From Oscillospiraceae bacterium (GTDB lineage Bacteria; Bacillota; Clostridia; Oscillospirales; SIG627), in NCBI GenBank assembly GCA_034925865.1, contig JAYFRN010000002.1:1-63614 (forward strand): 63,614 nt of DNA, in the 5' to 3' direction. Of this stretch, positions 25,765 to 35,711 are shown piece after piece. Below the pieces are notes generated by a model. It saw nothing but the letters and a program-made list of their open reading frames with translations, was not told where the DNA came from and did no database searches. Numbering within the stretch: position 1 is the first letter of the stretch; each line of letters starts with the position of its first letter. The position numbers and the translations under genes are program-made.

Positions 25765-27519
25765 TCAGCTATTTATTTCAATATTTCCCTTACCATCCAC
25801 TTTAACATCTAAATCAAATATTTCGCAAGCAATATCAGAGGGAATAGAAAAGTATATAGCAGAAATTACTTTATCGCCAAGAGACACGTTTTTTATATAC
25901 TTTCCGTCATTACATGATATATTTTTTGCTTTGCTGTCATAAATATATTCAACGTTTTTATAGCTGAAATGCGTCATTCCATCATAATACGCTTCCGTTC
26001 CTCCCAATTCTTTAAGTACTAATTCAATAGGAATATAGAGCTTGTTATTTATGTAAGCGGCAGGATATCCGATATATTTGCCGTTTACAAAGACACATGG
26101 CATGTTTTTACCGCAGAAATCGATTAAACTATTTTCTTCAATACGGTAATATTCGCGGAAGGTTTGGTAAAAATATCCGTCATCCTGCATCATAGTATGT
26201 CTGTATAGATCATCGTAATCAAGACAGTAAGATATCTTTTGACCGCTATTTCTAACATTTGAAATATTTATATTGTCTATTGATTTATTGTAGACATACC
26301 CTTTTATTGTCGGAAAGATAACAGCCACTCCGATAACGGCAGCTATAGCTGGAAAAAATGTTTTCTCTGAAAATGCCTCTGTCAAAAAGCTTGATATCAC
26401 CGGTATAATAAGCAGTATAAACGGAAGGAAGGTACGCGGATATATAGATTCGGTACCAAGCATGACAAAAACGCTTGCGTACGCGGTGATAAGTAAAATG
26501 CCCTGATAACGCAGAGATTCCGTTTTAATTAAAATGTATATAAGATATACTGTATAAACGGTATTTAAAACAAAAATAGAAATGCATAAAGCCTTACTGT
26601 CAGTCTGCCATAATAAATAAGTTCCTAGTAAGCATCCCCAGAAAAAGGATATATGTCTAAGCGTTTTATTTGATTTTATTGCAATAAAGGACGCCAATGC
26701 GATTAAAACGCAAAACAGACCTGCGCCCTGTGGAGAAAAAAGCTGCTTTGATAATGACCAAAGCCGATTTAATATTTCTGCCGGGTTTATTTTTCCGAGT
26801 AAATTCTCAATCCCACATGAATTTTCTCTACCTGCCCGAGTTATCGTAGCCGGAGAAAGCATAACGGTGATCCATCCTAAAAAACACGGAAGACAACTTT
26901 TTAAGATGATTTCTTTGATATTTATATTTTTATATTTTATTTCACTTAAAGTAACGGAGAGCGTCAGGCATATTGCCGCAAATCCGCACTGCTCGGTGGT
27001 AGCACCGCATAAAAACAATAAAAATACCCCGGTTACAGGAATTTTACCTTTTGTTACATTCCGTTTTAAAAACCAAAGAACCATAATTATCATAAAAGAC
27101 GGATAAACATAATTAAAAAAGGCAGATCTCCATAAAAGGCTCTCGCGTAAAATCCGAACCGGAATAAGCAGCACTGCCGAAAACGAGAGCGCGATAAAAA
27201 AAGCACTGTTGTGGCTGAAAGCCTTACTCGAAAAATAAAAAGACGCATAAAGTATCATACCTGCAACGATGGAAAACACAACCGTACCTAACGGTATTAT
27301 CGCTTCCGCAAGCAGATGAACGATAACTCTTCCGTTGAAGGTCTTGTAATGCTCTACATTTTTCATAATAAAGCTTATGAATCCATCTCTGAAAAATGTA
27401 CCGTAATAGTAATCATCCGCATATAAAAGGATATTATTTATGATAATTATCAAACAAGCAAGCGAAGCAATCAGGCATATTACAGAGAATATATTCTTTT
27501 TTGTTATTATGCTTTTCAT
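25765..27519 (-). CDS. DUF6056-like polytopic membrane protein with C-terminal stalk domain
   Basis: A 584-aa protein with about 11-12 membrane segments. The first helix is followed by LLYADDYYYGTFFRDG, and a YKTFNGRVIVHLL segment lies in the first outside loop, both features of DUF6056, a family resembling GT-C glycosyltransferases. The last 150 residues are soluble and include VNGKYIGYPAAYINNKLYIP and a second strand-rich part, like the copper-amine-oxidase-type stalk domain common in clostridial cell-wall proteins. Probable envelope glycosylation or anchoring role. The ribosome binding site is weak (AAGAAG). Confidence 0.65.
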   Translation of the reverse strand: MKSIITKKNIFSVICLIASLACLIIIINNILLYADDYYYGTFFRDGFISFIMKNVEHYKTFNGRVIVHLLAEAIIPLGTVVFSIVAGMILYASFYFSSKAFSHNSAFFIALSFSAVLLIPVRILRESLLWRSAFFNYVYPSFMIIMVLWFLKRNVTKGKIPVTGVFLLFLCGATTEQCGFAAICLTLSVTLSEIKYKNINIKEIILKSCLPCFLGWITVMLSPATITRAGRENSCGIENLLGKINPAEILNRLWSLSKQLFSPQGAGLFCVLIALASFIAIKSNKTLRHISFFWGCLLGTYLLWQTDSKALCISIFVLNTVYTVYLIYILIKTESLRYQGILLITAYASVFVMLGTESIYPRTFLPFILLIIPVISSFLTEAFSEKTFFPAIAAVIGVAVIFPTIKGYVYNKSIDNINISNVRNSGQKISYCLDYDDLYRHTMMQDDGYFYQTFREYYRIEENSLIDFCGKNMPCVFVNGKYIGYPAAYINNKLYIPIELVLKELGGTEAYYDGMTHFSYKNVEYIYDSKAKNISCNDGKYIKNVSLGDKVISAIYFSIPSDIACEIFDLDVKVDGKGNIEINS

Positions 27520-27659
27520 AAATAATATACTTTCTTCTTTTAGTCTGCCAAATTATATTTAAATATAAATTACTCAATGATTCAGAATATAATGATGATA
27601 TAATCATAGTATAACATATCATTGCTTTCATTTCAAGATAAAATTATTTTTCATTAGTA

Positions 27660-27708
27660 AAAACAAAACAGCTTTATCAATCCCGTTAGAGAAAGATAAA
27701 GCTGTTTT
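27660..27708 (-). terminator. Terminator of the acc-fab operon
   Basis: AAAACAGCTTTATC (27665-27678) and GATAAAGCTGTTTT (27695-27708) form a perfect 14-bp stem with a 16-nt loop. Read on the minus strand it is followed by GTTTTT. It lies 60 bp beyond the accA stop codon. Confidence 0.8.
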
Positions 27709-27767
27709 ATTAAGTTTCTTGCCCGGCTTCTTTTCAACGAAGACGTGTATTCTTCATCATATGTCAA

Positions 27768-28553
27768 TTAATTTTCATTGAAAATCCCAATTTTACGGAA
27801 CCTCGCATAACGCTGAGCTAAAAGCTCATCCTTTGATATGGCCGATAATTCCTGAATATCGGCAAAAAGCCGCTCGCTGATATTGCCGCACATGGAATCG
27901 AAATTATCAAAATCCTCATCGAACACTCCGTCGGAGACCGACATTGAAATCATATCCTCCGATGTGATTTTAAGGCTTTCAGCTATTTCGCACGCGCGGG
28001 ATACGTCCTTAAGCAGGATTTCAGCGCAGCCCTCTGCCGATATGACGGAGTAAACCGAATTTTTCAGCATATACACCCGGTTCGCGACCGCTATTCCGAG
28101 CGCGCCTCCGCTGCCGCCTTCACCTATTATTATCGAGATTACAGGAACCTTAAGGCCCTGCATCAAAACAAGATTCTGCGCTATCGCCTGACCCTGTCCG
28201 CGCGCTTCCGCTTCTTCGCCGCATGCCGCGCCGGCGGTATCCACAAAGCACACAACCGGACGATTGAATTTTTCAGCCTGCTTCATAAGCCGGTATGCTT
28301 TACGGTATCCCTCCGGCATCGCCGATCCGAAGCCGCAGGCAATCCTCTCCTCGGTGTTCCGTCCGCGCTCTATTCCGAGATAGGTGACGACAATACCGCC
28401 CAGCTCTCCTATTCCGCCGAGCATCGCGGGATCGTCGCCAAAGCACCGGTCGCCATGCAGCTCAGTACGCCGTTCAAAAATACGCTCAATATATTTTAAC
28501 GCGGTAGGACGGTCAGGCGAACGCGCCGCCAATAATCTTTCATACGATGTCAT
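27768..28553 (-). CDS. accA: Acetyl-CoA carboxylase carboxyltransferase subunit alpha
   Basis: The 261-aa protein has the AccA crotonase-fold core: IERIFERRTELHGDRCFGDD at the start, VVCFVDTAGAACGEEAEARG and IIIGEGGSGGALGIAVANRV in the active-site region. It pairs with AccD to move the carboxyl group from carboxybiotin to acetyl-CoA, giving malonyl-CoA. It overlaps accD by 4 nt and is last in the operon. It is shorter than the E. coli subunit because the N-terminal helical extension is absent, as in many clostridia. Confidence 0.95.
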   Translation of the reverse strand: MTSYERLLAARSPDRPTALKYIERIFERRTELHGDRCFGDDPAMLGGIGELGGIVVTYLGIERGRNTEERIACGFGSAMPEGYRKAYRLMKQAEKFNRPVVCFVDTAGAACGEEAEARGQGQAIAQNLVLMQGLKVPVISIIIGEGGSGGALGIAVANRVYMLKNSVYSVISAEGCAEILLKDVSRACEIAESLKITSEDMISMSVSDGVFDEDFDNFDSMCGNISERLFADIQELSAISKDELLAQRYARFRKIGIFNEN

Positions 28554-29413
28554 TCTTGTCCGCCTCCGTTTCTTATGTGCTGTGATAAAAGCCTGCCGAG
28601 AACGGCTTTCAGTTCGCTTCTCGGAACGATGTTGTCAATAAAGCCGTGCGAAAGGACAAATTCAGCGCTCTGAAAATCAGCCGGAAGCTTTTTGCGTGTG
28701 GTTTTCTCGATGACCCGCCTGCCGGCAAAGCCGACCAATGCCCCCGGCTCACAGAGAATAATATCGCTCTGCATGGCAAAGCTTGCCGTTACTCCGCCGG
28801 TGGTCGGATTTGTCAAAACTGAAATGAACAGGTTTTCTGCCGATCCGTGTCTCTCGACGGCTCCGCTCACCTTTGCCATCTGCATCAAGGATAATATGCC
28901 TTCCTGCATACGCGCGCCGCCCGACGCACAAAAGCCGACGACCGGAAGCGACTTTTCTGTCGCATATTCAAACAGACGCGTGAGCTTCTCTCCGACCGCG
29001 CTTCCCATACTGCCCATCATAAATTTTGCTTCCATTATGAAGACTGCCGCAGAGAGGCCTGTTATTGACGCACTCCCGCATATTACCGCTTCGGTTTCTC
29101 CCGAATCGTTGCGCGCCTTTGCTATTTTGTTGTTGTATCCGGGAAAAGTAAGAGGATTTCCGCTTGATATCTCTGTAAAAAGCTCATTAAAGCTCGCGCG
29201 GTCGGTAACAAGCTTAAGCCGGCTGCGCGCGCTTATTTGATAATGATGTCCGCACCAGGGGCAAACGGCGCTGTTTTTTGCAATTATATGCTGAGGCTCG
29301 TATCGTTTGCAGACAGGACATTGTAAATATTCCTCACCCGGTTGCTTTTGATTGATTCCTCCGGGTTCAAGTGAATTCGCAGCTTTTTTGAAAATTCCCA
29401 AGAATTTATCCAT
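28550..29413 (-). CDS. accD: Acetyl-CoA carboxylase carboxyltransferase subunit beta
   Basis: A 287-aa subunit with the N-terminal zinc ribbon (CPVCKRYEPQ, then CPWCGHHY, residues 32-57) and the crotonase-type core (GFCASGGARMQEGILSLMQM, TNPTTGGVTASFAM). It forms the alpha2-beta2 carboxyltransferase with AccA. The start lies 2 nt after the accC stop, so the two are translated together. Confidence 0.96.
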   Translation of the reverse strand: MDKFLGIFKKAANSLEPGGINQKQPGEEYLQCPVCKRYEPQHIIAKNSAVCPWCGHHYQISARSRLKLVTDRASFNELFTEISSGNPLTFPGYNNKIAKARNDSGETEAVICGSASITGLSAAVFIMEAKFMMGSMGSAVGEKLTRLFEYATEKSLPVVGFCASGGARMQEGILSLMQMAKVSGAVERHGSAENLFISVLTNPTTGGVTASFAMQSDIILCEPGALVGFAGRRVIEKTTRKKLPADFQSAEFVLSHGFIDNIVPRSELKAVLGRLLSQHIRNGGGQE

Positions 29414-29415
29414 AA

Positions 29416-30738
29416 TTATTTAATACCCTTGATGTATTCAGAATAAAATGCCGTGTCGTAATTGCCGTCGACAAATTCACGCGACGAAATCACATGAAGC
29501 AGCTCGTCGATATTGGTCGCAATGCCGGTGATCGCTGTTTCGCACAAAGCCGAATTCATTCTACGTATGGCTTCGGCACGGTTTGGCGCCCATACCACCA
29601 GCTTTCCGAGCATGGAATCATAATAAGGCAAAACAGTACTGCCGCTAAAAAGAGCTGAATCGAAGTGAATCCTCACGCCGCTCGGCGCGTGAAGAAAATC
29701 AATCTTCCCGGATTCTCCGGCATTAATGCGGCATTCAATTGAAGCGCCCTGAAGAGCAACATGTTCGAATTCATCAGGCAACGGGATCTGCGCGGCAATT
29801 CTTATCTGCCACTTTACTATATCGATTCCGCTGATTTCCTCCGTAACCCCGTGTTCAACCTGTAAACGCGTGTTCATCTCGATAAAATAAAAATTTTCTT
29901 TTTCATCGACAAGAAACTCTACAGTACCAGCGTTTTTATATCCCGCTTCCCGCGCGACAGCGATAGCCGCATCCTTAAGCGAGCTTCTCAGCCGATCCGA
30001 AATCGCCGGACATGGCGTTTCCTCTATAACCTTCTGATTATTCTTCTGAAGCGAGCAGTCGCGTTCGCCTAATGTTATAATTTTGCCGTAATTATCGGCA
30101 AGCAGCTGAACCTCTATATGTCTGATATGAGTTAAATATTTTTCTATATATACATCAGCGCATCCGAATGCTTTTTTTGCTTCTCCTGAAGCTGCCGAAA
30201 ATGCTCCGCGCAGTGATTCCGCGTCATTCGCGCGGCGTATGCCTTTTCCGCCCCCTCCGAGGCTTGCCTTGACCAAAACAGGATATCCTATTTCAGTCGC
30301 AAATTTTAAAGCTTCTTCTTCGCTTTTGATCACTCCGGTGCCCGGTACGGTCGGAACGCCCGCGCTTGCGGCAATTTCACGCGCGCGGCTTTTTTCGCCC
30401 AGAGAACGTATACATTCACTGTCAGGACCTATGAAAAGCAGATCCTGCGCCTCGCACAGCCTTGCGAAATCAGCATTTTCAGACAGAAAGCCGCAGCCGG
30501 GGTGAATACCGACCGCTCCTGTGGCTATCGCCGCGCTGACGATCCTCTCCATATTCAAATAGCTGTCGCCGGAATACGCTCCGCCGACACAGACGCTTTC
30601 GTCCGCAAGCGCAACATGCAGCGAATCCCGTTCCGCTTCCGAAAAGACCGCAACTGTTTTAATACCCATTTCACGGCAGGCGCGAATGATCCTCACCGCC
30701 GCCTCCGAACGGTTGGCAATAAGTATTTTTGCTATCAT
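29416..30738 (-). CDS. accC: Acetyl-CoA carboxylase, biotin carboxylase subunit
   Basis: A 440-aa ATP-grasp enzyme: N-terminal KILIANRSEAAVRIIRACRE, ATP-binding glycine loop KASLGGGGKGIRR (residues about 157-169) and the catalytic EMNTRLQVEHGVTEEISGID region. It carboxylates the biotin on AccB using bicarbonate and ATP. The length is typical. It lies directly between fabZ and accD with only a few nt on each side. Confidence 0.97.
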   Translation of the reverse strand: MIAKILIANRSEAAVRIIRACREMGIKTVAVFSEAERDSLHVALADESVCVGGAYSGDSYLNMERIVSAAIATGAVGIHPGCGFLSENADFARLCEAQDLLFIGPDSECIRSLGEKSRAREIAASAGVPTVPGTGVIKSEEEALKFATEIGYPVLVKASLGGGGKGIRRANDAESLRGAFSAASGEAKKAFGCADVYIEKYLTHIRHIEVQLLADNYGKIITLGERDCSLQKNNQKVIEETPCPAISDRLRSSLKDAAIAVAREAGYKNAGTVEFLVDEKENFYFIEMNTRLQVEHGVTEEISGIDIVKWQIRIAAQIPLPDEFEHVALQGASIECRINAGESGKIDFLHAPSGVRIHFDSALFSGSTVLPYYDSMLGKLVVWAPNRAEAIRRMNSALCETAITGIATNIDELLHVISSREFVDGNYDTAFYSEYIKGIK

Positions 30739-30742
30739 AGTT

Positions 30743-31159
30743 TTACCCGTTTCCTGTCAAAGCAAATGAAAATTCCGCGGATACGCATTTTTTACCGTTC
30801 ACAAAGCCTTCGCCGGAAGCAAAATAAATGCTGCCGCAAACACGAGTTATGCGGCACTCAGTGCAGAATAACTCTCCGGGCTTGACCGGGCGGCGAAACC
30901 GTACATGATCAAGTCCGGTAAACATCGGAGTTTTCCCTTCGCTTTGAGCAGCGAGGAGAACGCATACCGACTGCCCCATCATTTCACAGAGTATGACTCC
31001 GGGGACAACCGGGTTTCCAGGAAAATGACCGTCCAAAAACCATTCGTCTCCTCTGATTTTGACTGTTCCGCGAGCAACACCATCCATCGCTTCGGCTTCG
31101 TCAAGCAGAAGCATGGAATTGCGGTGCGGCAGTAGCTTTTTAAGTTCTTCTTTATTCAT
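30743..31159 (-). CDS. fabZ: 3-hydroxyacyl-ACP dehydratase FabZ
   Basis: The hot-dog fold dehydratase is recognised by LLPHRNSMLLLDE and DGHFPGNPVVPGVILCEMM, which hold the catalytic His and Glu. Starting at the ATG at 31159 gives 138 aa, the usual FabZ length. An in-frame ATG at 31207 would add 16 residues with no homologous look. Neither start has a clear ribosome binding site. It removes water from 3-hydroxyacyl-ACP in each elongation cycle. It lies between accB and accC. Confidence 0.92.
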   Translation of the reverse strand: MNKEELKKLLPHRNSMLLLDEAEAMDGVARGTVKIRGDEWFLDGHFPGNPVVPGVILCEMMGQSVCVLLAAQSEGKTPMFTGLDHVRFRRPVKPGELFCTECRITRVCGSIYFASGEGFVNGKKCVSAEFSFALTGNG

Positions 31160-31222
31160 CCGAAACACCGAACGCGGAGAAACGGTCCGCCCGCGTCCCT
31201 TCCACATTATTTATCAATGTTT

Positions 31223-31696
31223 TTATTCATTTTCATTTTTATCTTCATTAATTTCAATTTCAATTTCAAAAAGGGGCTGATTGTATTCGACGAGCTTTCC
31301 GCTTTCGACACAGACTTTTACTATTGTTCCACCCACTCCGGCCGTAATATCGTTAAGCATTTTCATCGCCTCAATAATGCATACCACATCACCCACATCA
31401 ACCCGTGAACCGACGCTTACATACGGAGGTTTGTCAAGAGCGGGTGAAAAATAAACCGTTCCGACAATCGGCGATTTTAATATATAGATATTCTTCCTGG
31501 GTAAGGTGTTTTCAAAGCGCGGCATAGTATCAGGCTGTGAATTATCAGTTTGAACCGATAAAGGCAGGGGCGGCTGCGGAGATGTTAAATTCGGTTTTTC
31601 AAGTGCGATATGTGTATCACCATCGGTTATATCGAGCTTAACTAGTCCGAATTCCCGCATTATTTCAGCTGCTTCACGAAGTCTTGATATATCCAT
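31223..31696 (-). CDS. accB: Biotin carboxyl carrier protein of acetyl-CoA carboxylase
   Basis: A 157-aa protein with a short helical N-terminus, a proline-rich linker (residues 38-60) and the C-terminal biotinyl domain. The biotinylated lysine is K112 in EAMKM. It carries carboxybiotin between AccC and AccAD. It follows fabF by 9 nt. Confidence 0.95.
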   Translation of the reverse strand: MDISRLREAAEIMREFGLVKLDITDGDTHIALEKPNLTSPQPPLPLSVQTDNSQPDTMPRFENTLPRKNIYILKSPIVGTVYFSPALDKPPYVSVGSRVDVGDVVCIIEAMKMLNDITAGVGGTIVKVCVESGKLVEYNQPLFEIEIEINEDKNENE

Positions 31697-31705
31697 AATT
31701 CGGTT

Positions 31706-32938
31706 TCACCCTTCTGTTTTTTTGAATGCCACACAGGCATTATGTCCACCGAAACCGAGCGAAACAGATAAAGCTATATCAAGTTTCGCATGCTGTGCGG
31801 TATTCGGGGTATAATCGAGATCGCAGGATTCATCCGGCTCGAATAAATTTATCGTCGGAGGAATTATTTCGTCTCTCAGCGCGCATATAGCGGCGATGGC
31901 TTCCACGCCGCCGGCGGCACCGAGCATATGCCCTGTCATAGATTTAGTTGAGCTTATATGCAAGCGCTTCGCTTCCTCGCCAAAAGCAAGTTTAAGCGCA
32001 AGCGTCTCTGTTTTATCATTGAGAGGCGTTCCCGTACCGTGTGCGTTTACATAAATTTTTGAACAGTCGCCGCCGTCCGAACCGGAAAGAGAATCCCTGA
32101 TCGCACGCATGCTTTCCGTTCCTTCCGGACGCGGAGCAGTGATGTGATATGCGTCACAGGTGGAACCGTACCCGAAAATTTCAGCATATATTTTCGCGTT
32201 TCTTGAAACTGCGTGTTCATACTCCTCTAAAATCAGAGTTCCCGCGCCTTCGCCGAGTACGAAGCCGGCGCGCCTCCGGTCAAACGGAAGCGATGCCGCA
32301 GACGGATCAGCAGCGTCGGTAAGCGCCATGCAGTTCCCGAAGCCGGCAACGGTAAGAGGATTTATCGCCGCCTCCGTGCCTCCGCATATTATCGCGTCCG
32401 CATATCCGCCGGTTATTGCTCTGTATGCTTCTCCGATCGCCGATGTTGAGCTGGCGCAAGCGGTGCAAACCGAAATACACCCGTTGTTTGCGTGATAACG
32501 AATTGCGATGCTTCCCGCGGCCATATTGATTATCATTTTGGGAATGAACTGTGGCGTAACCTTGCGCGGTCCGCCTTCAAGAAATGCCTGATGTTCCGAA
32601 CACAGCGTATTGAAGCCCCCGATTCCGGAACCGTAATACACTCCCAACCTGTCAGGAGATATTTTCCCCAAAATTCCGCTGTCCTCAATCGCCTCATCCG
32701 CGGAATAAAGCGCGTACTGAACAAATAAATCGTTTTTGCGCACCGTTGTTTTTTCGAGACGCGTTAAGGGATCAAAGTTTTTAAGCTCGGCAGCAAGCGT
32801 ATATTTTGAATCCGTTGCATCATACGCTTTTATTTTCCCAATTCCGTTTTTCCCGTTTCTGAGCGCCTCGGTAAATTCAGCTACCGAATTGCCGATCGGA
32901 GTCAGCGCGCCAATTCCGGTTACAACTACTCTTTTCAT
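31706..32938 (-). CDS. fabF: 3-oxoacyl-ACP synthase II (FabF)
   Basis: The 410-aa condensing enzyme has the Cys-His-His triad: active cysteine in VCTACASSTSAIGEAY (residues about 160-175), NAHGTGTPLNDKTE and STKSMTGHMLGAAGG, plus the C-terminal LGFGGHNACVAF. It extends acyl-ACP with malonyl-ACP. The start is the ATG at 32938, 27 nt after fabG. Confidence 0.97.
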   Translation of the reverse strand: MKRVVVTGIGALTPIGNSVAEFTEALRNGKNGIGKIKAYDATDSKYTLAAELKNFDPLTRLEKTTVRKNDLFVQYALYSADEAIEDSGILGKISPDRLGVYYGSGIGGFNTLCSEHQAFLEGGPRKVTPQFIPKMIINMAAGSIAIRYHANNGCISVCTACASSTSAIGEAYRAITGGYADAIICGGTEAAINPLTVAGFGNCMALTDAADPSAASLPFDRRRAGFVLGEGAGTLILEEYEHAVSRNAKIYAEIFGYGSTCDAYHITAPRPEGTESMRAIRDSLSGSDGGDCSKIYVNAHGTGTPLNDKTETLALKLAFGEEAKRLHISSTKSMTGHMLGAAGGVEAIAAICALRDEIIPPTINLFEPDESCDLDYTPNTAQHAKLDIALSVSLGFGGHNACVAFKKTEG

Positions 32939-32965
32939 ATGTTTACTCCAAAGCGTGTATTATTT

Positions 32966-33706
32966 TTACATGGCCAAACCGCCGTCGACACGAATAACCT
33001 CTCCTGTTATATAGCCGGCTTCGTCCGAAGCCAGAAATGCCGCAAGCGCCGCCACATCCGCCGGCTCACCTCTGCGACGTGCGGGAATGCTCTCCTCAAA
33101 TCCGGATTCCGGAAGTGATGCGGTCATATCCGTATTGATGAAGCCGGGCGCTATTGCGTTGACACATATGCTGCGTCCCGCAAGTTCCTTTGCGACCGAT
33201 TTTGTAAGACCTATAAGTCCGGCTTTTGATGCACTGTAATTTGCCTGTCCCGCATTACCGCAAAGTCCGACAACTGATGTAATATTTATGATCCTGCCGC
33301 TTTTTTGACGTAAAAACAAAGGATAAACCTGTTTGATCATATTAAAGCTTCCCTTTAAATTTACATTCATCACCGCATCGAAATCCTCGGGTTTCATCGC
33401 AAGAAGCAGCTTGTCACGCGTTATCCCCGCGTTGTTTACCAGAATATCAATATGTCCAAAATCCGCGCAAACCTGCTTTACGAGCACAGCGCAGTCATCA
33501 TAATCAGACACGTCGCATTTGTATACTTTCGCTCCCGCACCCGGAGCAAGCATCGAAAGAATTTCTGCAAGCGTTTTCTCGGCGGCATCCTGTCTCCCCT
33601 GATATATAATCGCAACCGAACAACCTTCCACGGCAAATTTTTCACATATGGCGCGTCCTATACCGCGGGAACCTCCGGTCACTATCGCAACTTTATTCTT
33701 CAGCAT
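32966..33706 (-). CDS. fabG: 3-oxoacyl-ACP reductase FabG
   Basis: A short-chain dehydrogenase of 246 aa: NAD(P)-binding TGGSRGIG, NNAG motif (VNNAGITRDKLLLAMK), catalytic SVVGLCGNAGQANYSASKAG with Tyr and Lys, and the C-terminal ITGEVIRVDGG. The ATG at 33706 is chosen over an upstream extension because the protein then starts MLKNKVAIVTGG, the family norm. This start overlaps the 3' end of fabD by 14 nt; GGAGG lies 12 nt upstream within fabD. Confidence 0.95.
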   Translation of the reverse strand: MLKNKVAIVTGGSRGIGRAICEKFAVEGCSVAIIYQGRQDAAEKTLAEILSMLAPGAGAKVYKCDVSDYDDCAVLVKQVCADFGHIDILVNNAGITRDKLLLAMKPEDFDAVMNVNLKGSFNMIKQVYPLFLRQKSGRIINITSVVGLCGNAGQANYSASKAGLIGLTKSVAKELAGRSICVNAIAPGFINTDMTASLPESGFEESIPARRRGEPADVAALAAFLASDEAGYITGEVIRVDGGLAM

Positions 33707-34628
33707 CCGTATGTCCAACCTCCCCGGAAACATCCGATATGTCTTCATAATTCTGTATGGAATAAGCTGCCACGCCGGGCAGGATCTTTTCAACAAACTT
33801 TTTAAGCGTGGCGCCTGCGCCCACTTCAATGAATACATCAGCGCCTTCGGCGCTCATATTCTGAATTATTTTCTGCCATTTGACAGGATGATTTATCTGT
33901 GAGAAAAGCAATCCGGATGCGATATCTGACACATATGGCTGAGCGGAATAATTTGAATAAACAGGAATTTCCGGCTCGCGCAGTATAAAGTCCTTCAGGA
34001 ATTCTGCGAATGACACGGCCGCCTTATCCATAAACGGAGAATGAAATCCGCCGCTTACCGCAAGGGTAAGCACTTTGCCGCCCGCCGCCGAGACAGAATG
34101 AACGAATTCTTTTTCTATGTTTTCCGCAACGGCGCATACAAGCTGACCTGGGCAATTATAATTCACCGGATACGCCTGTGCGAAACCATGGCAAATTTCT
34201 TCTACCTTTTCATCCGGAAGCTTCATAACAGCGATCATTTTCGCGGGATTGCTCGCGGCGCATTCGGCCATAAGCTCCGCGCGGCGGCAAACCAGACGAA
34301 ATCCGTCTTCATATGTAAAAGCACCCGCATAGGCAAGCGCGGGAAGCTCTCCAAGAGAAAAGCCGGCGGCAAAATCGGCATGGATTCCCTTCTCTCCGAG
34401 CGCAATAGCCCCCGCGAGTGCCGCAAGATATAGGCATGGCTGAGTGTTTCGAGTATCGCGGAGCGCCGCCGCATCTGAACCGAAGGCAATTTCCATCGTT
34501 CCGGGGCGAAGCATTTCGGCCGCTTCATAAAGCGAACGCACAGATTTGCTTGAATCGTAAAAGAGCTTTCCCATTCCCGGAAACTGCGAACCCTGTCCTG
34601 AGAATATAAATGCGCACCGACGTTTCAT
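33693..34628 (-). CDS. fabD: Malonyl-CoA:ACP transacylase FabD
   Basis: The 311-aa protein shows FIFSGQGSQFPGMG at the start, the nucleophilic elbow AGFSLGELPA (catalytic Ser near residue 92) and the catalytic His in SGGFHSPFM. It loads malonyl groups on the acyl carrier protein. It overlaps fabK by 4 nt at the start and fabG by 14 nt at the end. Confidence 0.95.
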   Translation of the reverse strand: MKRRCAFIFSGQGSQFPGMGKLFYDSSKSVRSLYEAAEMLRPGTMEIAFGSDAAALRDTRNTQPCLYLAALAGAIALGEKGIHADFAAGFSLGELPALAYAGAFTYEDGFRLVCRRAELMAECAASNPAKMIAVMKLPDEKVEEICHGFAQAYPVNYNCPGQLVCAVAENIEKEFVHSVSAAGGKVLTLAVSGGFHSPFMDKAAVSFAEFLKDFILREPEIPVYSNYSAQPYVSDIASGLLFSQINHPVKWQKIIQNMSAEGADVFIEVGAGATLKKFVEKILPGVAAYSIQNYEDISDVSGEVGHTDAEE

Positions 34629-35581
34629 TTCCAGTCAACTCCGTTCATTAGACCTTCGGCCTGTGTGAATATTTCGGAAATTATCTCCGCTGCTGTCTGT
34701 TCGCGATTGATCATTCCGGAAATCTGACCGGCAAGGAAGCATCCCTGATCTCGATCTCCCTCGACAGCCGCTTTCCTGAGCGCGCCCACGCCGAGAGCAG
34801 CAACGTCTTCGGCAGTCGTTTCTGGCAGATATTCCGTTTTGAGAAAATCACGGCTGAATTTATTTTTCAGACAGCGGCATGTATTGCCGCCGAAGCGCCT
34901 TCCCGTAGTGACTGTAGATATGTCACTCGCGTGCATAACCATATCCTTATAATTCTGATGCACTCCGCATTCTTTTGCCACTAAAAAGCGTGTTCCGAGC
35001 TGGACGCCTTCCGCGCCAAGCGCAAAGCTCGCCGCTATACCGCGTCCGTCGGCAATTCCTCCGGCAGCCAGAACCGGAAGCTTTACCGCGTCACATACCT
35101 GCGGAACAAGCGTCATTGTCGTAAGCTCTCCAATATGTCCGCCCGATTCCTGACCCTCGGCGACAACCGCGTCCGCACCGCTCCGCTCCGCAGACTTTGC
35201 CATAGCGACCGAAGCAATTACAGGGACCACCTTTATCCCGCGGCTTTTCCAAAGCTCCATATATTTTGCGGGGCTTCCGGCGCCGGTTGTTATGATTGCG
35301 ACACGCTCGTCGGCGGCGATCTGTGCCACCTCATCGACATAAGGGCTCATTAGCATTATATTGACTCCGAAGGGCTTATCAGTCAAACTGCGCGCAAGCG
35401 CGATTTGTTGACGAAGATACTCCGCATTGGCGTTCATAGCCGATATAATTCCAAGCCCGCCGCCGTTTGATACGGCCGCGGCAAGACGGGCATCGGCGAT
35501 CCATGCCATTCCGCCCTGAAATATTGGATACTTTATTTTTGCGAGTTCGCAAATCCTGTTTTTATTCATATTAATGACCAT
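34625..35581 (-). CDS. fabK: Enoyl-ACP reductase II (FabK, FMN-dependent)
   Basis: A 318-aa TIM-barrel flavoprotein of the nitronate monooxygenase/FabK family: YPIFQGGMAWIADARLAAAV at the start, AEGQESGGHIGELTT for FMN phosphate, VLAAGGIADGRGIAA and QLGTRFLVAKE. FabK replaces FabI in many clostridia and streptococci. An internal ATG at 35569 is an equally possible start; no clear ribosome binding site marks either. It lies between acpP and fabD. Confidence 0.93.
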   Translation of the reverse strand: MVINMNKNRICELAKIKYPIFQGGMAWIADARLAAAVSNGGGLGIISAMNANAEYLRQQIALARSLTDKPFGVNIMLMSPYVDEVAQIAADERVAIITTGAGSPAKYMELWKSRGIKVVPVIASVAMAKSAERSGADAVVAEGQESGGHIGELTTMTLVPQVCDAVKLPVLAAGGIADGRGIAASFALGAEGVQLGTRFLVAKECGVHQNYKDMVMHASDISTVTTGRRFGGNTCRCLKNKFSRDFLKTEYLPETTAEDVAALGVGALRKAAVEGDRDQGCFLAGQISGMINREQTAAEIISEIFTQAEGLMNGVDWK

Positions 35582-35711
35582 GACACATTCATCAAGACAG
35601 ATGAATGAATCTATCCTGTTCGAAAAATTTTACGGTTTCACAGCAAGCCGGTGGCTTATTGCAAATTCAGGTGTCGGGTACGCAAAGCAAAAATCATCTC
35701 GAAGGTTATAT